DNA of 64,000 bases from Arthrobacter liuii (GTDB lineage Bacteria; Actinomycetota; Actinomycetes; Actinomycetales; Micrococcaceae). The stretch's first letter is position 1. Every line of letters starts with the position of its first letter. This document shows positions 27,666 to 36,380 of the stretch, piece after piece. A program made the translations under genes and the position numbers. Under the pieces are notes generated by a model. That model was not told the origin of the DNA and searched no databases. It was given only the letters and a program-made list of their open reading frames with translations. The stretch spans positions 76,468 to 140,467 of the forward strand of contig NZ_BMFW01000001.1 in the NCBI RefSeq assembly GCF_014639275.1. Direction: 5' to 3'.

Positions 27666-29273
27666 TCACATCCGGAAGAGGCCGAAGGACGTCTCCGGCA
27701 ACGAGGTGCGGGAGACGACGTCGAGGGCCAGGCCCAGGACGGTGCGGGTATCGGCGGGATCGATGACTGCGTCATCCCACAGCCGGGCGGTCGAATGGTA
27801 GGGACTGCCCTGGTCCTCGTACTGCCGGCGGATGGGCGCCTTGAACGCTTCCTCGTCGTCGGCCGGCCAATCCTCGGCCGCCGCCGCGTACTGGTCCCGC
27901 TTCACTGTGGCCAGCACGCTGGCAGCCTGGTTGCCGCCCATCACCGAGATCCGGGCAGCGGGCCACATCCAGAGGAACCGGGGCGAGTAGGCGCGGCCGC
28001 ACATGGAGTAGTTCCCGGCGCCGAAAGAGCCGCCGATGACCACCGTCAGTTTGGGGACGCGGGCAGTGGCGACAGCGGTGACCATCTTGGCCCCGTTCTT
28101 GGCGATGCCGCCCTGTTCGGCGTCCCTGCCCACCATGAAGCCGGAGATGTTCTGCAGGAACAGCAGCGGGATGCCGCGCTGGTCGCACAGTTCAATGAAG
28201 TGGGCTCCCTTGAGCGAGGACTCGCTGAAGAGCACGCCGTTGTTGGCCACGATCCCTACCGGGTGTCCTTCGATCCGGGCGAATCCAGTCACCAGGGTGG
28301 TTCCGTAGTCCTTTTTGAACTCGTGAAACCTGCTGCCGTCCACCAGCCGGGCGATGACCTCATGGACGTCGTAGGGCGCGTTGACGTCCGTGGGAACGGC
28401 GCCGTAGAGCCCGTCCGGATCCACGGCAGGTTCGACGGCGGGTTCCACCTGCCAGGCGGCCGCGGCGGGAGGCGGCAGCGTGGCAACAATGTCCCTGATG
28501 ATCTGCAGGGCATGTTCGTCGTTTTCCGCCAGGTGGTCCGTTACCCCGGAGACCCGGGAGTGCACTTCGCCGCCGCCCAGTTCCTCAGCGGTGACGATTT
28601 CCCCGATCGCTGCCTTCACCAGCGGCGGCCCGCCCAGGAAAATGGTGCCCTGGTTGCGGACGATGACTGTTTCGTCGCTCATGGCGGGGACGTACGCGCC
28701 GCCGGCCGTGCAGGACCCCATGACGGCAGCGATCTGTGGAATCTTGGCTGCGGAGAGGCGTGCCTGGTTGTAGAAGATCCGGCCAAAGTGCTCCTTGTCC
28801 GGGAACACCTCGTCCTGTTTGGGCAGGAAGGCTCCGCCCGAATCCACCAGGTAGACGCACGGCAGCCGGTTCTCCAGGGCGATCTCCTGGGCGCGGAGGT
28901 GCTTCTTCACCGTCATGGGATAGTAGGTGCCGCCCTTGACGGTGGCGTCGTTGGAGATGACCAGGACGTGCCGGCCGTGCACCAGGCCGATCCCGGCGAT
29001 GACCCCTGCGCCGGGCGCCTCGTCGCCGTACATTCCGTTGGCCGCCAAGGGTGCGATCTCCAGGAAGGGACTGCCGTCATCCAGCAGCTGGTCTATCCGG
29101 TCCCGTGGCAGGAGTTTGCCACGGGCTACATGGCGGTCCCGCGACTTTTGGGGGCCGCCCAGCGCGGCGTCCGCCAGCTTCTTCCGCAGGTCCCCCACGA
29201 GCGCAGACTGCGCTTCCCGGTTGGCACGGAAGGACTCGCTTGCCGGGTCGAGCCGGGTGGCCAGGGTCTCCAT
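27666..29273 (-). CDS. Acyl-CoA carboxyltransferase beta subunit (methylcrotonyl-CoA carboxylase type)
   Basis: This crotonase-fold carboxyltransferase of 535 residues has [20 protein letters not shown] followed by [17 protein letters not shown]. This FLPxQ segment is typical of MCC beta rather than propionyl-CoA carboxylase. It also has [19 protein letters not shown], and [20 protein letters not shown] in the C-terminal half. The ATG at 29273 ([11 protein letters not shown]) has AGGA about 10 nt upstream, and the frame from 29315 adds unrelated residues. It is the first gene of the leucine cluster, facing a TetR gene across two operator-like repeats. Confidence 0.93.
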   Translation of the reverse strand: METLATRLDPASESFRANREAQSALVGDLRKKLADAALGGPQKSRDRHVARGKLLPRDRIDQLLDDGSPFLEIAPLAANGMYGDEAPGAGVIAGIGLVHGRHVLVISNDATVKGGTYYPMTVKKHLRAQEIALENRLPCVYLVDSGGAFLPKQDEVFPDKEHFGRIFYNQARLSAAKIPQIAAVMGSCTAGGAYVPAMSDETVIVRNQGTIFLGGPPLVKAAIGEIVTAEELGGGEVHSRVSGVTDHLAENDEHALQIIRDIVATLPPPAAAAWQVEPAVEPAVDPDGLYGAVPTDVNAPYDVHEVIARLVDGSRFHEFKKDYGTTLVTGFARIEGHPVGIVANNGVLFSESSLKGAHFIELCDQRGIPLLFLQNISGFMVGRDAEQGGIAKNGAKMVTAVATARVPKLTVVIGGSFGAGNYSMCGRAYSPRFLWMWPAARISVMGGNQAASVLATVKRDQYAAAAEDWPADDEEAFKAPIRRQYEDQGSPYHSTARLWDDAVIDPADTRTVLGLALDVVSRTSLPETSFGLFRM

Positions 29274-29319
29274 CGACGATCCGTCCTTGTGTGGACCGGG
29301 CCGGCTCCACGCCAACTCG

Positions 29320-29361
29320 GTTAGTGACTAGTAACTGAAATTCAGGTTAGTCTCGATTAAC
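29320..29361. promoter_or_regulatory. Two copies of a 16-bp operator-like motif between carboxylase and TetR genes
   Basis: GTTAGTGACTAGTAAC (29320-29335) and GTTAGTCTCGATTAAC (29346-29361) share GTTAGT-N6-TAAC in the same orientation, 26 bp apart. Both are imperfect dyads. They lie in the 145-bp divergent intergenic region, which suits joint control of both directions by the TetR protein. Confidence 0.65.
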
Positions 29362-29418
29362 TGTGATGTCCAACACGCCGCCGCCTTGCTAGACTCTGCG
29401 TCGGTCCGAGGAGGAAAA

Positions 29419-30066
29419 GTGTCCAGCAATACAGTCCAGCCGGTCCCTACCGCCCAGGCCCCGAGAACGCAGCGCGGCAAGGCCAAGGAGGACCGCCGGC
29501 ACGCTTTGCTGTCGGCCGCGGCCTCGCTGTTCGCCCTCAACGGCTTCAACCGGGTTTCGCTGGAGGACCTTGGCGCAGCGGCAGGCGTAAGCGGGCCCGC
29601 GGTGTACCGCCATTTTCCGGGCAAGCAGGCAGTCCTCGCCGACCTGCTGGTGACGGTGAGCCAGGAGCTGCTGGACGGCGGGCGCGAGGTGGTGGCGCGC
29701 ACCGCCGACCCCCTGGCTGCACTGCGGCAACTGGTGGAGTTCCAGGTGGACTTTGCACTCGGCAAGCCGGACGTGATCCGGGTGCAGGACCGGGACTTCA
29801 GCAACCTTTCGGAGCAGGACCAGTTGGCGGTGCGCACCCTGCAGCGCAGCTACGTGGAGGTGTGGGTGGACATCCTGGCCAAGGTCCACCCGGGAACCGA
29901 TGCGGCTGAGCTGCGGATGCGTGCCCACGCCACGTTTGGCCTCATCAATTCCACACCGCATTCGGTGCGCAGCCACGGCAGGCGGATGGCGGCCGGGGTT
30001 GCCCGCCCCCTCCTGGAACGGATGGCGCTTGCGGCCCTGATGGTGGACAGCGCCCCCGCTCCCTGA
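29419..30066 (+). CDS. TetR family regulator of the leucine-catabolism cluster
   Basis: This 215-residue DNA-binding regulator has the HTH (LLSAAASLFALNGFNRVSLE followed by DLGAAAGVSGPAVYRHFPGKQA) and a ligand domain with VRSHGRRMAAGVARPLLERM at the C-terminus. GTG 29419 follows GAGGAGG, and a TAGACT (29390-29395) may be the -10. Its divergent position next to the carboxylase gene and the repeated motif between them suggest it controls that cluster, probably in response to an acyl-CoA intermediate (inference). Confidence 0.9.
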   Translation: MSSNTVQPVPTAQAPRTQRGKAKEDRRHALLSAAASLFALNGFNRVSLEDLGAAAGVSGPAVYRHFPGKQAVLADLLVTVSQELLDGGREVVARTADPLAALRQLVEFQVDFALGKPDVIRVQDRDFSNLSEQDQLAVRTLQRSYVEVWVDILAKVHPGTDAAELRMRAHATFGLINSTPHSVRSHGRRMAAGVARPLLERMALAALMVDSAPAP

Positions 30067-30080
30067 TCCTGGGCGGGCCG

Positions 30081-31457
30081 CTAGACCATGGTGAGCACCA
30101 TGCCCGGTTCAGCCAGGATGGCTCCGACGTCGGCCAGGAACCGCGAGCCCTGCTCGCCGTCCACCAGGCGGTGGTCGAAGGACAGGCTCAGCGTGAGCAC
30201 CTGGCGCAGTGCCACCTCACCCCGGTATTCCCATGGCAGGGTGCGGACCGCGCCGAGGCCGAGGATCGCCGCCTCGCCCGGGTTGAGGATGGGAGTGCCG
30301 GCATCGATGCCGAAGACGCCGATGTTGGTGATGGAGATGGTGCCGCCGGACAGGTCGGCGGGGGTTGTCTTGCCTGCCCGGGCGGTTTCGGCGAGCGCCG
30401 TGAGCGCCTGGGCCAACTGCGTCAGCGGGAGGGCGTCGGCGTCCTTGATGTTGGGGACGGTGAGCCCGCGTGGCGTGGCAGCGGCGATGCCCAGGTTCAC
30501 GTAGTTGAAGGTGACGATTTCCTGGTTTTCTTCGTCCCAGCGGGAATTCAATGCCGGGTTCCGGTGCAGGGCAATAAGGACTGCCTTGGCGGCGAGGGTC
30601 AGGGGCGTGAGCTTAATGCCGGCGAACTCCCTGCTGTTCTTGAGCCTTGCCAGCAGCTCAAGGCTGGGCGTGACATCCACGGTGAGGAACTCGGTGGCGT
30701 GCGGCGCAGTGAAGGCACTCTGCACCATGGCCGCCGCGGTATGTTTGCGCACGCCCTTGATGGGGGTCCGGGTCTCCCGCTCCCCCGGTCTGGTTCCAGT
30801 CGATACAGGCTCCTCAGACGCCTGGGTGGCAGGTTCCCCCGCATGCCCGGCGAACTCCTGGACGTCTTCGCGCGTGATCAACCCACCGGGACCAGTGCCG
30901 GGCACACGTGCCAGATCCAACCCCAGGTCCCTGGCCAGCTTGCGGACAGGGGGCGTGGACCGGGGGCGCTCGACCGTGTTTTCGGCAGGCTGGGTTTCGG
31001 CGGGCTCAGCCGCCGCGGCGGTCTGGGTTTCGACGGGTTCGACCGCCGGGGCAAAGTTCCGGCGCCGGCGCGCCGGCCGGCCGGAGCCCTCGACGACGGC
31101 GCCGTACCCCACCAGGTTCGGTTCCCTTTTCGGCGTTTCCACCACGGACTCCCCCGCCTTGGCAGGCAACGCGCCTGATGGCGTCGAGGGTGACGCGCCG
31201 GCGTCGTCAGCTACCTCAAAGGAGACGATCGGCTTGCCCACCTCCACGACGGAACCGGGTTGTTCGTGGAGTTCCTTGATGACCCCGGCGAACGGCGACG
31301 GAAGCTCCACTACCGCCTTGGCGGTTTCCACTTCCGCGATGACCTGGTTCAGGCTGACGGTGTCGCCAACGGCCACTTTCCAGCTGAGGATTTCGGACTC
31401 TGTAAGCCCCTCGCCCAGGTCCGGGAGCCGGAATTCCTTGATCATGGTGGCGCTCAT
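30081..31457 (-). CDS. bkdC: Dihydrolipoamide acyltransferase E2 of a branched-chain 2-oxo acid dehydrogenase
   Basis: This is the E2 core of the 2-oxo acid dehydrogenase complex. The lipoyl domain at 5-80 has the lipoyl Lys in VIAEVETAKAVVELPSPF. A flexible linker rich in Pro/Thr/Glu follows, then an E3/E1-binding domain (PPVRKLARDLGLDLARVPGT, then GPGGLITREDV). The catalytic domain ends in SFDHRLVDGEQGSRFLADV with the DHRxxDG active-site motif. It overlaps the E1 beta gene by 4 bp. No E3 gene is present nearby, so E3 must be shared. Confidence 0.94.
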   Translation of the reverse strand: MSATMIKEFRLPDLGEGLTESEILSWKVAVGDTVSLNQVIAEVETAKAVVELPSPFAGVIKELHEQPGSVVEVGKPIVSFEVADDAGASPSTPSGALPAKAGESVVETPKREPNLVGYGAVVEGSGRPARRRRNFAPAVEPVETQTAAAAEPAETQPAENTVERPRSTPPVRKLARDLGLDLARVPGTGPGGLITREDVQEFAGHAGEPATQASEEPVSTGTRPGERETRTPIKGVRKHTAAAMVQSAFTAPHATEFLTVDVTPSLELLARLKNSREFAGIKLTPLTLAAKAVLIALHRNPALNSRWDEENQEIVTFNYVNLGIAAATPRGLTVPNIKDADALPLTQLAQALTALAETARAGKTTPADLSGGTISITNIGVFGIDAGTPILNPGEAAILGLGAVRTLPWEYRGEVALRQVLTLSLSFDHRLVDGEQGSRFLADVGAILAEPGMVLTMV

Positions 31458-32464
31458 CCTTCCAGCCCGGTCAGGGAATTGGGGCGGCCCAAGGCACGGT
31501 CCACGCCGTCCAGGATGCGGTCCAGGCCCGGCAGGTGGTGCATTTCCAGCTTGGAGTACGGGTAGGGAATGTCGAACCCGGTGACCCGGACCGGGGCGGC
31601 CTCAAGGTGGTAGAAGCACCGCTCGGTGATGCTGGCCGCCACCTCCGCGCCCAGCCCGCCGGACTGTCCGGCCTCGTGCGTCACCACCAGGCGACCGGTC
31701 TTCCGGACCGAATCCTCCACAGGCGCGTAGTCCACGGGGGCCAGCGAGCGAAGGTCGATGACCTCAATGGAGATGCCCTCGTCAGCAGCGGCGGAGGCGG
31801 CGTCCAGCGCTGTCTTGACCAGGGGACCGTAGGCCACCAGGGTGACGTCGCTGCCGGCGGTCAGTACCCGGGCCTTGTCCATGGGCAGCGCGGAACGCTG
31901 ATCCACGGACTCGTCCACCTCGCCTTTGTCGTGGTAGCGGCGCTTGGGTTCGAAGTAGAGGACGGGATCGTCGCAGGCGATGGCCTGCTGGATGACCGTG
32001 TAGGCGTCCTGGGGGTTGGCGACGGTCACCACCCGCAGCCCGGAGGTATGGGTGAAGTAGGCTTCCGGGGACTCGGAGTGGTGCTCCGGTGAGCCAATAC
32101 CGCCGCCGAACGGGACCCTGATGGTGATGGGCATCTTGACGGCTCCGCGGGTGCGGTAATGCAGCTTTGCCACCTGGCTGACGATCTGGTCGAACGCCGG
32201 GTAAATGAATCCGTCAAACTGGATTTCCACCACCGGCCGGTAGCCCCGGTAGGCCAGGCCGACGGCGGTCCCCACGATGGCGGATTCCGCCAGCGGGGTG
32301 TCCACCACCCGGTGCGTGCCGAAGTCCTTTTGCAGGCCGTCCGTCACCCGGAACACGCCGCCGAGCGCGCCAATGTCCTCGCCGAGGAGGACCACCTTGG
32401 AGTCGTCTTCCAGGGACTTCCGCAGCCCGGCATTAATGGCACGGGCAAAGGTCAACTGGGTCAT
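31454..32464 (-). CDS. bkdB: Branched-chain 2-oxo acid dehydrogenase E1 component, beta subunit
   Basis: This is the transketolase-like beta subunit of E1, 336 residues. Features are MTQLTFARAINAGLRKSLED, VVLLGEDIGALGGVFRVT, EIQFDGFIYPAFDQIVSQVA, and the C-terminal swivel domain (LVVTHEAGQSGGLGAEVAAS). The ATG at 32464 shares its A with the stop of the alpha subunit (TGATG); a longer upstream frame is a shadow of that gene. E1 alpha/beta decarboxylate the 2-oxo acids of Val, Leu and Ile and pass the acyl group to E2. Confidence 0.94.
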   Translation of the reverse strand: MTQLTFARAINAGLRKSLEDDSKVVLLGEDIGALGGVFRVTDGLQKDFGTHRVVDTPLAESAIVGTAVGLAYRGYRPVVEIQFDGFIYPAFDQIVSQVAKLHYRTRGAVKMPITIRVPFGGGIGSPEHHSESPEAYFTHTSGLRVVTVANPQDAYTVIQQAIACDDPVLYFEPKRRYHDKGEVDESVDQRSALPMDKARVLTAGSDVTLVAYGPLVKTALDAASAAADEGISIEVIDLRSLAPVDYAPVEDSVRKTGRLVVTHEAGQSGGLGAEVAASITERCFYHLEAAPVRVTGFDIPYPYSKLEMHHLPGLDRILDGVDRALGRPNSLTGLEG

Positions 32465-33714
32465 CAGCGTGCACCTTCCTCTGAAACGGCATCCGCGGGG
32501 TCGCCGAAGGAGGCCAGGTAACGGGCGTAATGGTCCTGCTGGCGTTCCAGCCAGGAATTGGGCGTGCTGTAGACGTGCTTGAAGATGTCCATGGGCCGGG
32601 GGTCCGGCATGGTGGTGCATCCGCGGCGCATCCCGGATGCGACGGCGTCGGCCTTGTCCTTGACCTGCTGCTGCAGTTCCGGGGTCAGGAGCCCCTTCCG
32701 CTCCAGCAGTCCGGCCAACCGGGAGATGGGGTCCTTCGCGGCCCAGTCCTCCAGCTCGTTGGCGTCCCGGTACCGGGTGGGATCGTCCGCGGTGGTGTGC
32801 GGGCCCATGCGGTAGCTGACCGCTTCGATGAAAGTGGGGCCACCGCCGCGCCGCGCCCGGTCCAGGGCCAGCCGGGTGGCGGCCATGACCGCCAGGACAT
32901 CATTGCCGTCCACCCGCATGCCGGGGATGCCGAAACCGGTGGCCCTGTCCGCGAGCTGGATGTGCGATTGCAGGCGCACGGGTTCGGAGATGGCCCAGTG
33001 GTTGTTGGTGCAGAAGAACACCACCGGGGCCTGGAAGCTGGCGGCGAACACCATGGCCTCGTTGACGTCGCCCTCGCTGGTGGCACCGTCGCCGAAGTAG
33101 GTGACGGCCACGGCATCGGCGCCGTCATTCTGGATCCCCATTGCATAGCCGGTGGCATGCAGGGTCTGGGCGCCGATGATGATCTGCGGGGTTGCCATGT
33201 TGATGCTGTCCGGGTCCCAGCCGCCCGAGGCGTTGCCGCGCCACACCCGGAGGAGGTCGGTCAGGTCCACGCCCCGGCAGTACGCCACGCCGTTCTCGCG
33301 ATAGCTGGAGAAGACAAAGTCGTCCGGGCGCAATGACCTTCCGGACCCGATCTGGGCTGCTTCCTGGCCCAGGAGCGGGGGCCACAGGGCCAGCTCACCC
33401 TGCCGCTGCAGGGCGGTGGCCTCAACATCGATGCGGCGGATGACGGTCATGTCCTCAAAGAGGGAACATAATTGCTCGTCGGTGATGTCCCTGACCCAGA
33501 AATCAAACTCCGGGTGGCTGATGCGCTCACCCGACGGGGTGATCAGCTGGAGGAGGTCCTGCCCGGTTCCACCGGGGTTTCCTGCGCTTTCGGGGGTCTT
33601 TGCGCCGCCATGGCCCGTTTCGTCTGTAGACACGATTGCCGCAACCTTCGTACGTCGTTGACCCGTGGTTTTCGGACTTTTGGCCCCTGCCGCCACCGGC
33701 CTTCCGGGCGTCAT
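32464..33714 (-). CDS. bkdA: Branched-chain 2-oxo acid dehydrogenase E1 component, alpha subunit
   Basis: This is the TPP-binding alpha subunit. The TPP motif is YFGDGATSEGDVNEAMVFAA, continuing to CTNNHWAIS (GDG...N). Also seen are GVAYCRGVDLTDLLRVWRGN and VSYRMGPHTTADDPTRYRD. The start is uncertain: ATG 33714 (MTPGRPVAAG) follows a TAGGGT box (33731-33736, minus) and GGGG. GTG 33633 (VSTDETGHGG) is closer to where homologous sequence begins. It is the first gene of bkdABC, divergent from an Lrp/AsnC regulator. Confidence 0.92.
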   Translation of the reverse strand: MTPGRPVAAGAKSPKTTGQRRTKVAAIVSTDETGHGGAKTPESAGNPGGTGQDLLQLITPSGERISHPEFDFWVRDITDEQLCSLFEDMTVIRRIDVEATALQRQGELALWPPLLGQEAAQIGSGRSLRPDDFVFSSYRENGVAYCRGVDLTDLLRVWRGNASGGWDPDSINMATPQIIIGAQTLHATGYAMGIQNDGADAVAVTYFGDGATSEGDVNEAMVFAASFQAPVVFFCTNNHWAISEPVRLQSHIQLADRATGFGIPGMRVDGNDVLAVMAATRLALDRARRGGGPTFIEAVSYRMGPHTTADDPTRYRDANELEDWAAKDPISRLAGLLERKGLLTPELQQQVKDKADAVASGMRRGCTTMPDPRPMDIFKHVYSTPNSWLERQQDHYARYLASFGDPADAVSEEGAR

Positions 33715-33812
33715 TGCCCCAGATACTGTGACCCTACTCACAATGCCCATGGGGTACAACCACTGCGTCCCTTATTGAGCAAAATGCCCTGCGTGGCAGT
33801 CCCGAACCGTGC

Positions 33813-33818
33813 TAGCGT
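33813..33818 (+). promoter_or_regulatory. Likely -10 element (TAGCGT) of a leaderless Lrp/AsnC mRNA
   Basis: TAGCGT is followed by 8 nt and then ATG 33827, with no Shine-Dalgarno sequence. Confidence 0.45.
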
Positions 33819-33826
33819 TGCGCATT

Positions 33827-34300
33827 ATGCGAGCTTTGGATGGCACTGACACCCGACTGCTGTCGGCGCTGGCGCAGGACCCGCGCCGCACCGTGGTGGC
33901 CCTCGCGCAAAAGCTCGGCCTGTCCCGCAATACGGTGCAGGCGCGCATGGCACAGCTGGAAAAGCAGCACGTCTTCATGTCCTTTGAGCGGCGCATCAAT
34001 CCAGTGGCCCTGGGGTATCCGCTCATGGCCTTTATTTCCGTACACGTCCAGCAGCAGAAACTTGGGCGGCTGGCGGAGGAGATCGCTGCCATCCCGGAGG
34101 TCCTGGAGGGGTACGGGCTGACTGGATCTGCGGACCTGCTGCTGCGCGTGGTGGCACGGGACGCGGAGGACCTCTTCCGCATCAACGGCAAGATCCTGGC
34201 GTGCGACGGCGTAGAGCGTGCGGACACGGCGCTGGCAATGGGTGAACTGATCCCCTTCCGCGTCCAGCCCCTGCTGGAGCGGGGCTCCGAGGGCGCATAG
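33827..34300 (+). CDS. Lrp/AsnC family transcriptional regulator
   Basis: The 157-residue protein has an N-terminal winged HTH (TRLLSALAQDPRRTVVALAQ, then KLGLSRNTVQARMAQLE) and a C-terminal RAM/ligand domain (PLMAFISVHVQQQKLGRLAE, then VLEGYGLTGSADLLLRVVA). Divergent from bkdABC, it is the natural candidate regulator of branched-chain 2-oxo acid oxidation, as Lrp-type BkdR proteins are elsewhere. ATG 33827 is chosen over 33809 because the conserved domain begins at once and the promoter spacing fits a leaderless message. Confidence 0.9.
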   Translation: MRALDGTDTRLLSALAQDPRRTVVALAQKLGLSRNTVQARMAQLEKQHVFMSFERRINPVALGYPLMAFISVHVQQQKLGRLAEEIAAIPEVLEGYGLTGSADLLLRVVARDAEDLFRINGKILACDGVERADTALAMGELIPFRVQPLLERGSEGA

Positions 34301-34473
34301 CAGCGGCGCCGGAACCTTTGGCGCGGCGCATTGACGGTCCTGCGTTGAAGGCGCACCCGCATTAAGTACGACGCCGGCGGGCAGGGCTATAGGCTGGTTG
34401 CAGTCATGCGCCGGGCCGGGAGAAGCCCGGGTTCAGTTGTTCGGCGCCGAGCGCCTGTTCCGAAAGGCCCCCC

Positions 34474-35019
34474 TTGAGCAGTCCCCAGGAACCATACCGG
34501 CAGGGCCAGGCGGGCTACCCGCCACAGCAGGTTCCCCCTCTGCCGGAGCGGCCCGCCCCGTTCGGCCTGCCGGGGGAACCGCCCCGGCAGCGGAGCCGGC
34601 GGAAGCTGTGGATCGTCCTTGGCAGCATCGGCGGCGTGCTGCTCCTTGTGATCCTCGGCGTCGTAATCCTGGTGAACGTGGTGGGCAGTGCCACCAACCA
34701 GGCCAAAGGCCTTGCCGACGACTTCACCAAGAAGGTGATCGCCGGTGACACGTCCCGCGCATACGACCAATACCTCGATCCCGCGCTGCAGAAGCAGCTG
34801 TCCAAGGAGGCTTTCATCTCCGGGGTGAGGAGCCTGGAGATGGACAGCTCCTGCCAGCCCGCCTACAACAACCCCAAGGTGGCAGCGGAAAACGGGGTGA
34901 AGTCGGCGGAGGTGGTCGGCGAGATCAGCTGCACCGGCAAGAAGGTGGACCTCGCGTACCGCTTCGAGGGCAAGGACCAGTTGCGGATGACCAACATCAA
35001 GCTGCGGCCCGCAACTTAG
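34474..35019 (+). CDS. Membrane-anchored protein with DUF4878-like extracellular domain
   Basis: The 181-residue protein has a Pro/Gln-rich cytosolic N-terminus and a basic stop-transfer (RQRSRRK). One TM helix follows (LWIVLGSIGGVLLLVILGVV), and an extracytoplasmic domain of about 110 residues has two Cys (SSCQPAY, ISCTGKK) likely forming a disulfide. The domain resembles DUF4878/NTF2-like lipoprotein domains (ADDFTKKVIAGDTSRAYDQY), but the assignment is weak. It starts at a TTG whose TGA overlap ends a possible 23-codon upstream ORF. A hairpin at 35024-35050 follows the stop. Confidence 0.7.
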   Translation: MSSPQEPYRQGQAGYPPQQVPPLPERPAPFGLPGEPPRQRSRRKLWIVLGSIGGVLLLVILGVVILVNVVGSATNQAKGLADDFTKKVIAGDTSRAYDQYLDPALQKQLSKEAFISGVRSLEMDSSCQPAYNNPKVAAENGVKSAEVVGEISCTGKKVDLAYRFEGKDQLRMTNIKLRPAT

Positions 35020-35023
35020 CCGC

Positions 35024-35050
35024 GGCCCCAGCTGGGACGCGGGGGCCTTC
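35024..35050 (+). terminator. Possible terminator after the membrane-anchored protein gene
   Basis: The stem GGCCCC / GGGGCC has a 12-nt loop and is followed by TTCTT. Confidence 0.45.
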
Positions 35051-35189
35051 TTGCGGAGACAACAGTGGAAAGGGTGCTGATCCTTTCACCCATCCGCCCC
35101 CGACGATGGTCCGAATCGCTTCCGAGGGTCCTGCCAGGACCCCAACGCCGGCGGGAAGATCCACCCGCCTTAACGGAAGGATTCGGTCC

Positions 35190-35594
35190 ATGCGCAACTC
35201 ACCCAACCGCCTCGTCGCCACCATATTCGGAGCCGTCTACCTGCTGGTGGGCATCCTGGGCTTCGCCGTCACGTCCGGCGTCGGTTTCGTCGCCACGGAA
35301 GGCGCGAACCTCATCATCTTCGAAGTCAACCCGCTGCACAATGTCATCCACCTGGCCATCGGCGCCGCCTTGCTCTTCGCGGGGCTTCGCGGGACGGACA
35401 CGGCGCGCACGGTGAACGCCACGGTGGGCGGCGTATACCTCCTGGTGGGCATCGTGGGGCTGTTCCTGCTGGACTCGTCCCTGAACATCATCGCCCTGAA
35501 CGGTGCTGACAACGTCCTCCACCTCGCCAGTGCGGTGCTTCTCCTCGGCGTGGGCCTGTCGCTGGATAAGTCTCCTGCCGCCGCACGGGCCTAG
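35190..35594 (+). CDS. DUF4383 membrane protein
   Basis: The 134-residue protein has four TM helices and the DUF4383 pattern: NRLVATIFGAVYLLVGILGF, IIFEVNPLHNVIHLAIGAAL, and a second similar half (VNATVGGVYLLVGIVGLFLL, then GADNVLHLASAVLLLGVGL). The two halves look like an internal repeat with conserved N-H motifs (LHNVIHL / ADNVLHL). Function is unknown. ATG 35190 has GGAAGG 9 nt upstream. The next membrane gene begins immediately after its stop. Confidence 0.85.
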   Translation: MRNSPNRLVATIFGAVYLLVGILGFAVTSGVGFVATEGANLIIFEVNPLHNVIHLAIGAALLFAGLRGTDTARTVNATVGGVYLLVGIVGLFLLDSSLNIIALNGADNVLHLASAVLLLGVGLSLDKSPAAARA

Positions 35595-35595
35595 C

Positions 35596-36261
35596 ATGGC
35601 AGCCCTCCGACGAACGGTGTCCCGGAAGCTGGCCGTACCCCAGGACCAGGCGGTGTTCCCGGAAGCAGCCCTGCCTCCCGCTGCCGCTGCCACCCGCCTG
35701 GTCGCAGGGTTCGCCGGCTTTGGTGCGGGAACGGTCAACCTGGCCCTCTCGTCCAGCTTCTTCGCGGCAGCGGCCGGTGCCACGGGACCGGAGCTGTTGG
35801 CCTTCGGTGCGTTGGCCGGCCTCTGGGGGACCGCCCTGCTGGCGGGTTCCGTGGTGTTCCTGGCCCGGGACCGGCTGCCGGGCGGCGGGGCCGCGCGATA
35901 CGTTCTGGCAGCTGCCGCCGCGGCCCATCTGGCCGCCATAGCCTTCGCGGCCCCCGGGCGTCCCGGGCTTTACCTCACGCAGCTTTCGGCGCTGCTGCTC
36001 ACCCTGATGATTATCGCGTCGCTGGGATGGCTGCGGCGGGCCGGGGCTCGGCAGGAAAGTGAACGGCAGCAGCCAGGCCAAGGACCGGCGGCGGCATCGA
36101 CAGGTGCGCGGCCGGGCAGGCTTCTGCTGGGAGCTTTCGCCGGCGCCGTCCTGGTGGCAGGAATAACGACGCCGGGACTCGCCGCTTCCACGGCTGGCCA
36201 GTACGCCGTGCCGCACGGTGGGCATGGCAACGTGGCGCCGGACGGCCACCATCGACACTGA
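35596..36261 (+). CDS. Polytopic membrane protein of unknown function
   Basis: This Ala/Gly-rich protein of 221 residues has about five hydrophobic segments (FAGFGAGTVNLALSSSFFAA, ALAGLWGTALLAGSVVFLA, YVLAAAAAAHLAAIAFA, LYLTQLSALLLTLMIIASLG, LLLGAFAGAVLVAGITT) and a His-rich C-terminus (PHGGHGNVAPDGHHRH) that could bind metal. I do not recognise a family. The ATG is 1 bp after the stop of the DUF4383 gene (TAGC-ATG), implying co-translation. It converges on the symporter gene across a hairpin. Confidence 0.72.
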   Translation: MAALRRTVSRKLAVPQDQAVFPEAALPPAAAATRLVAGFAGFGAGTVNLALSSSFFAAAAGATGPELLAFGALAGLWGTALLAGSVVFLARDRLPGGGAARYVLAAAAAAHLAAIAFAAPGRPGLYLTQLSALLLTLMIIASLGWLRRAGARQESERQQPGQGPAAASTGARPGRLLLGAFAGAVLVAGITTPGLAASTAGQYAVPHGGHGNVAPDGHHRH

Positions 36262-36299
36262 ACCACTCCCGCAACGGGAACATATTGGCCCAACGAAAG

Positions 36300-36332
36300 A
36301 GCCTCCATGCCGCGGGTCTGCGGCAGGAGGCT
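36300..36332. terminator. Bidirectional hairpin between convergent genes
   Basis: AGCCTCC-A-TGCCGC pairs with GCGGCA-GGAGGCT around a 6-nt loop, with one bulged base. It lies between the plus-strand membrane gene and the minus-strand symporter; the T-tract is weak. Confidence 0.6.
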
Positions 36333-36380
36333 CTTCACGTTGCTGCCGGAACATGCCGGCGTGTTTTTAGCGGTCCGCTG

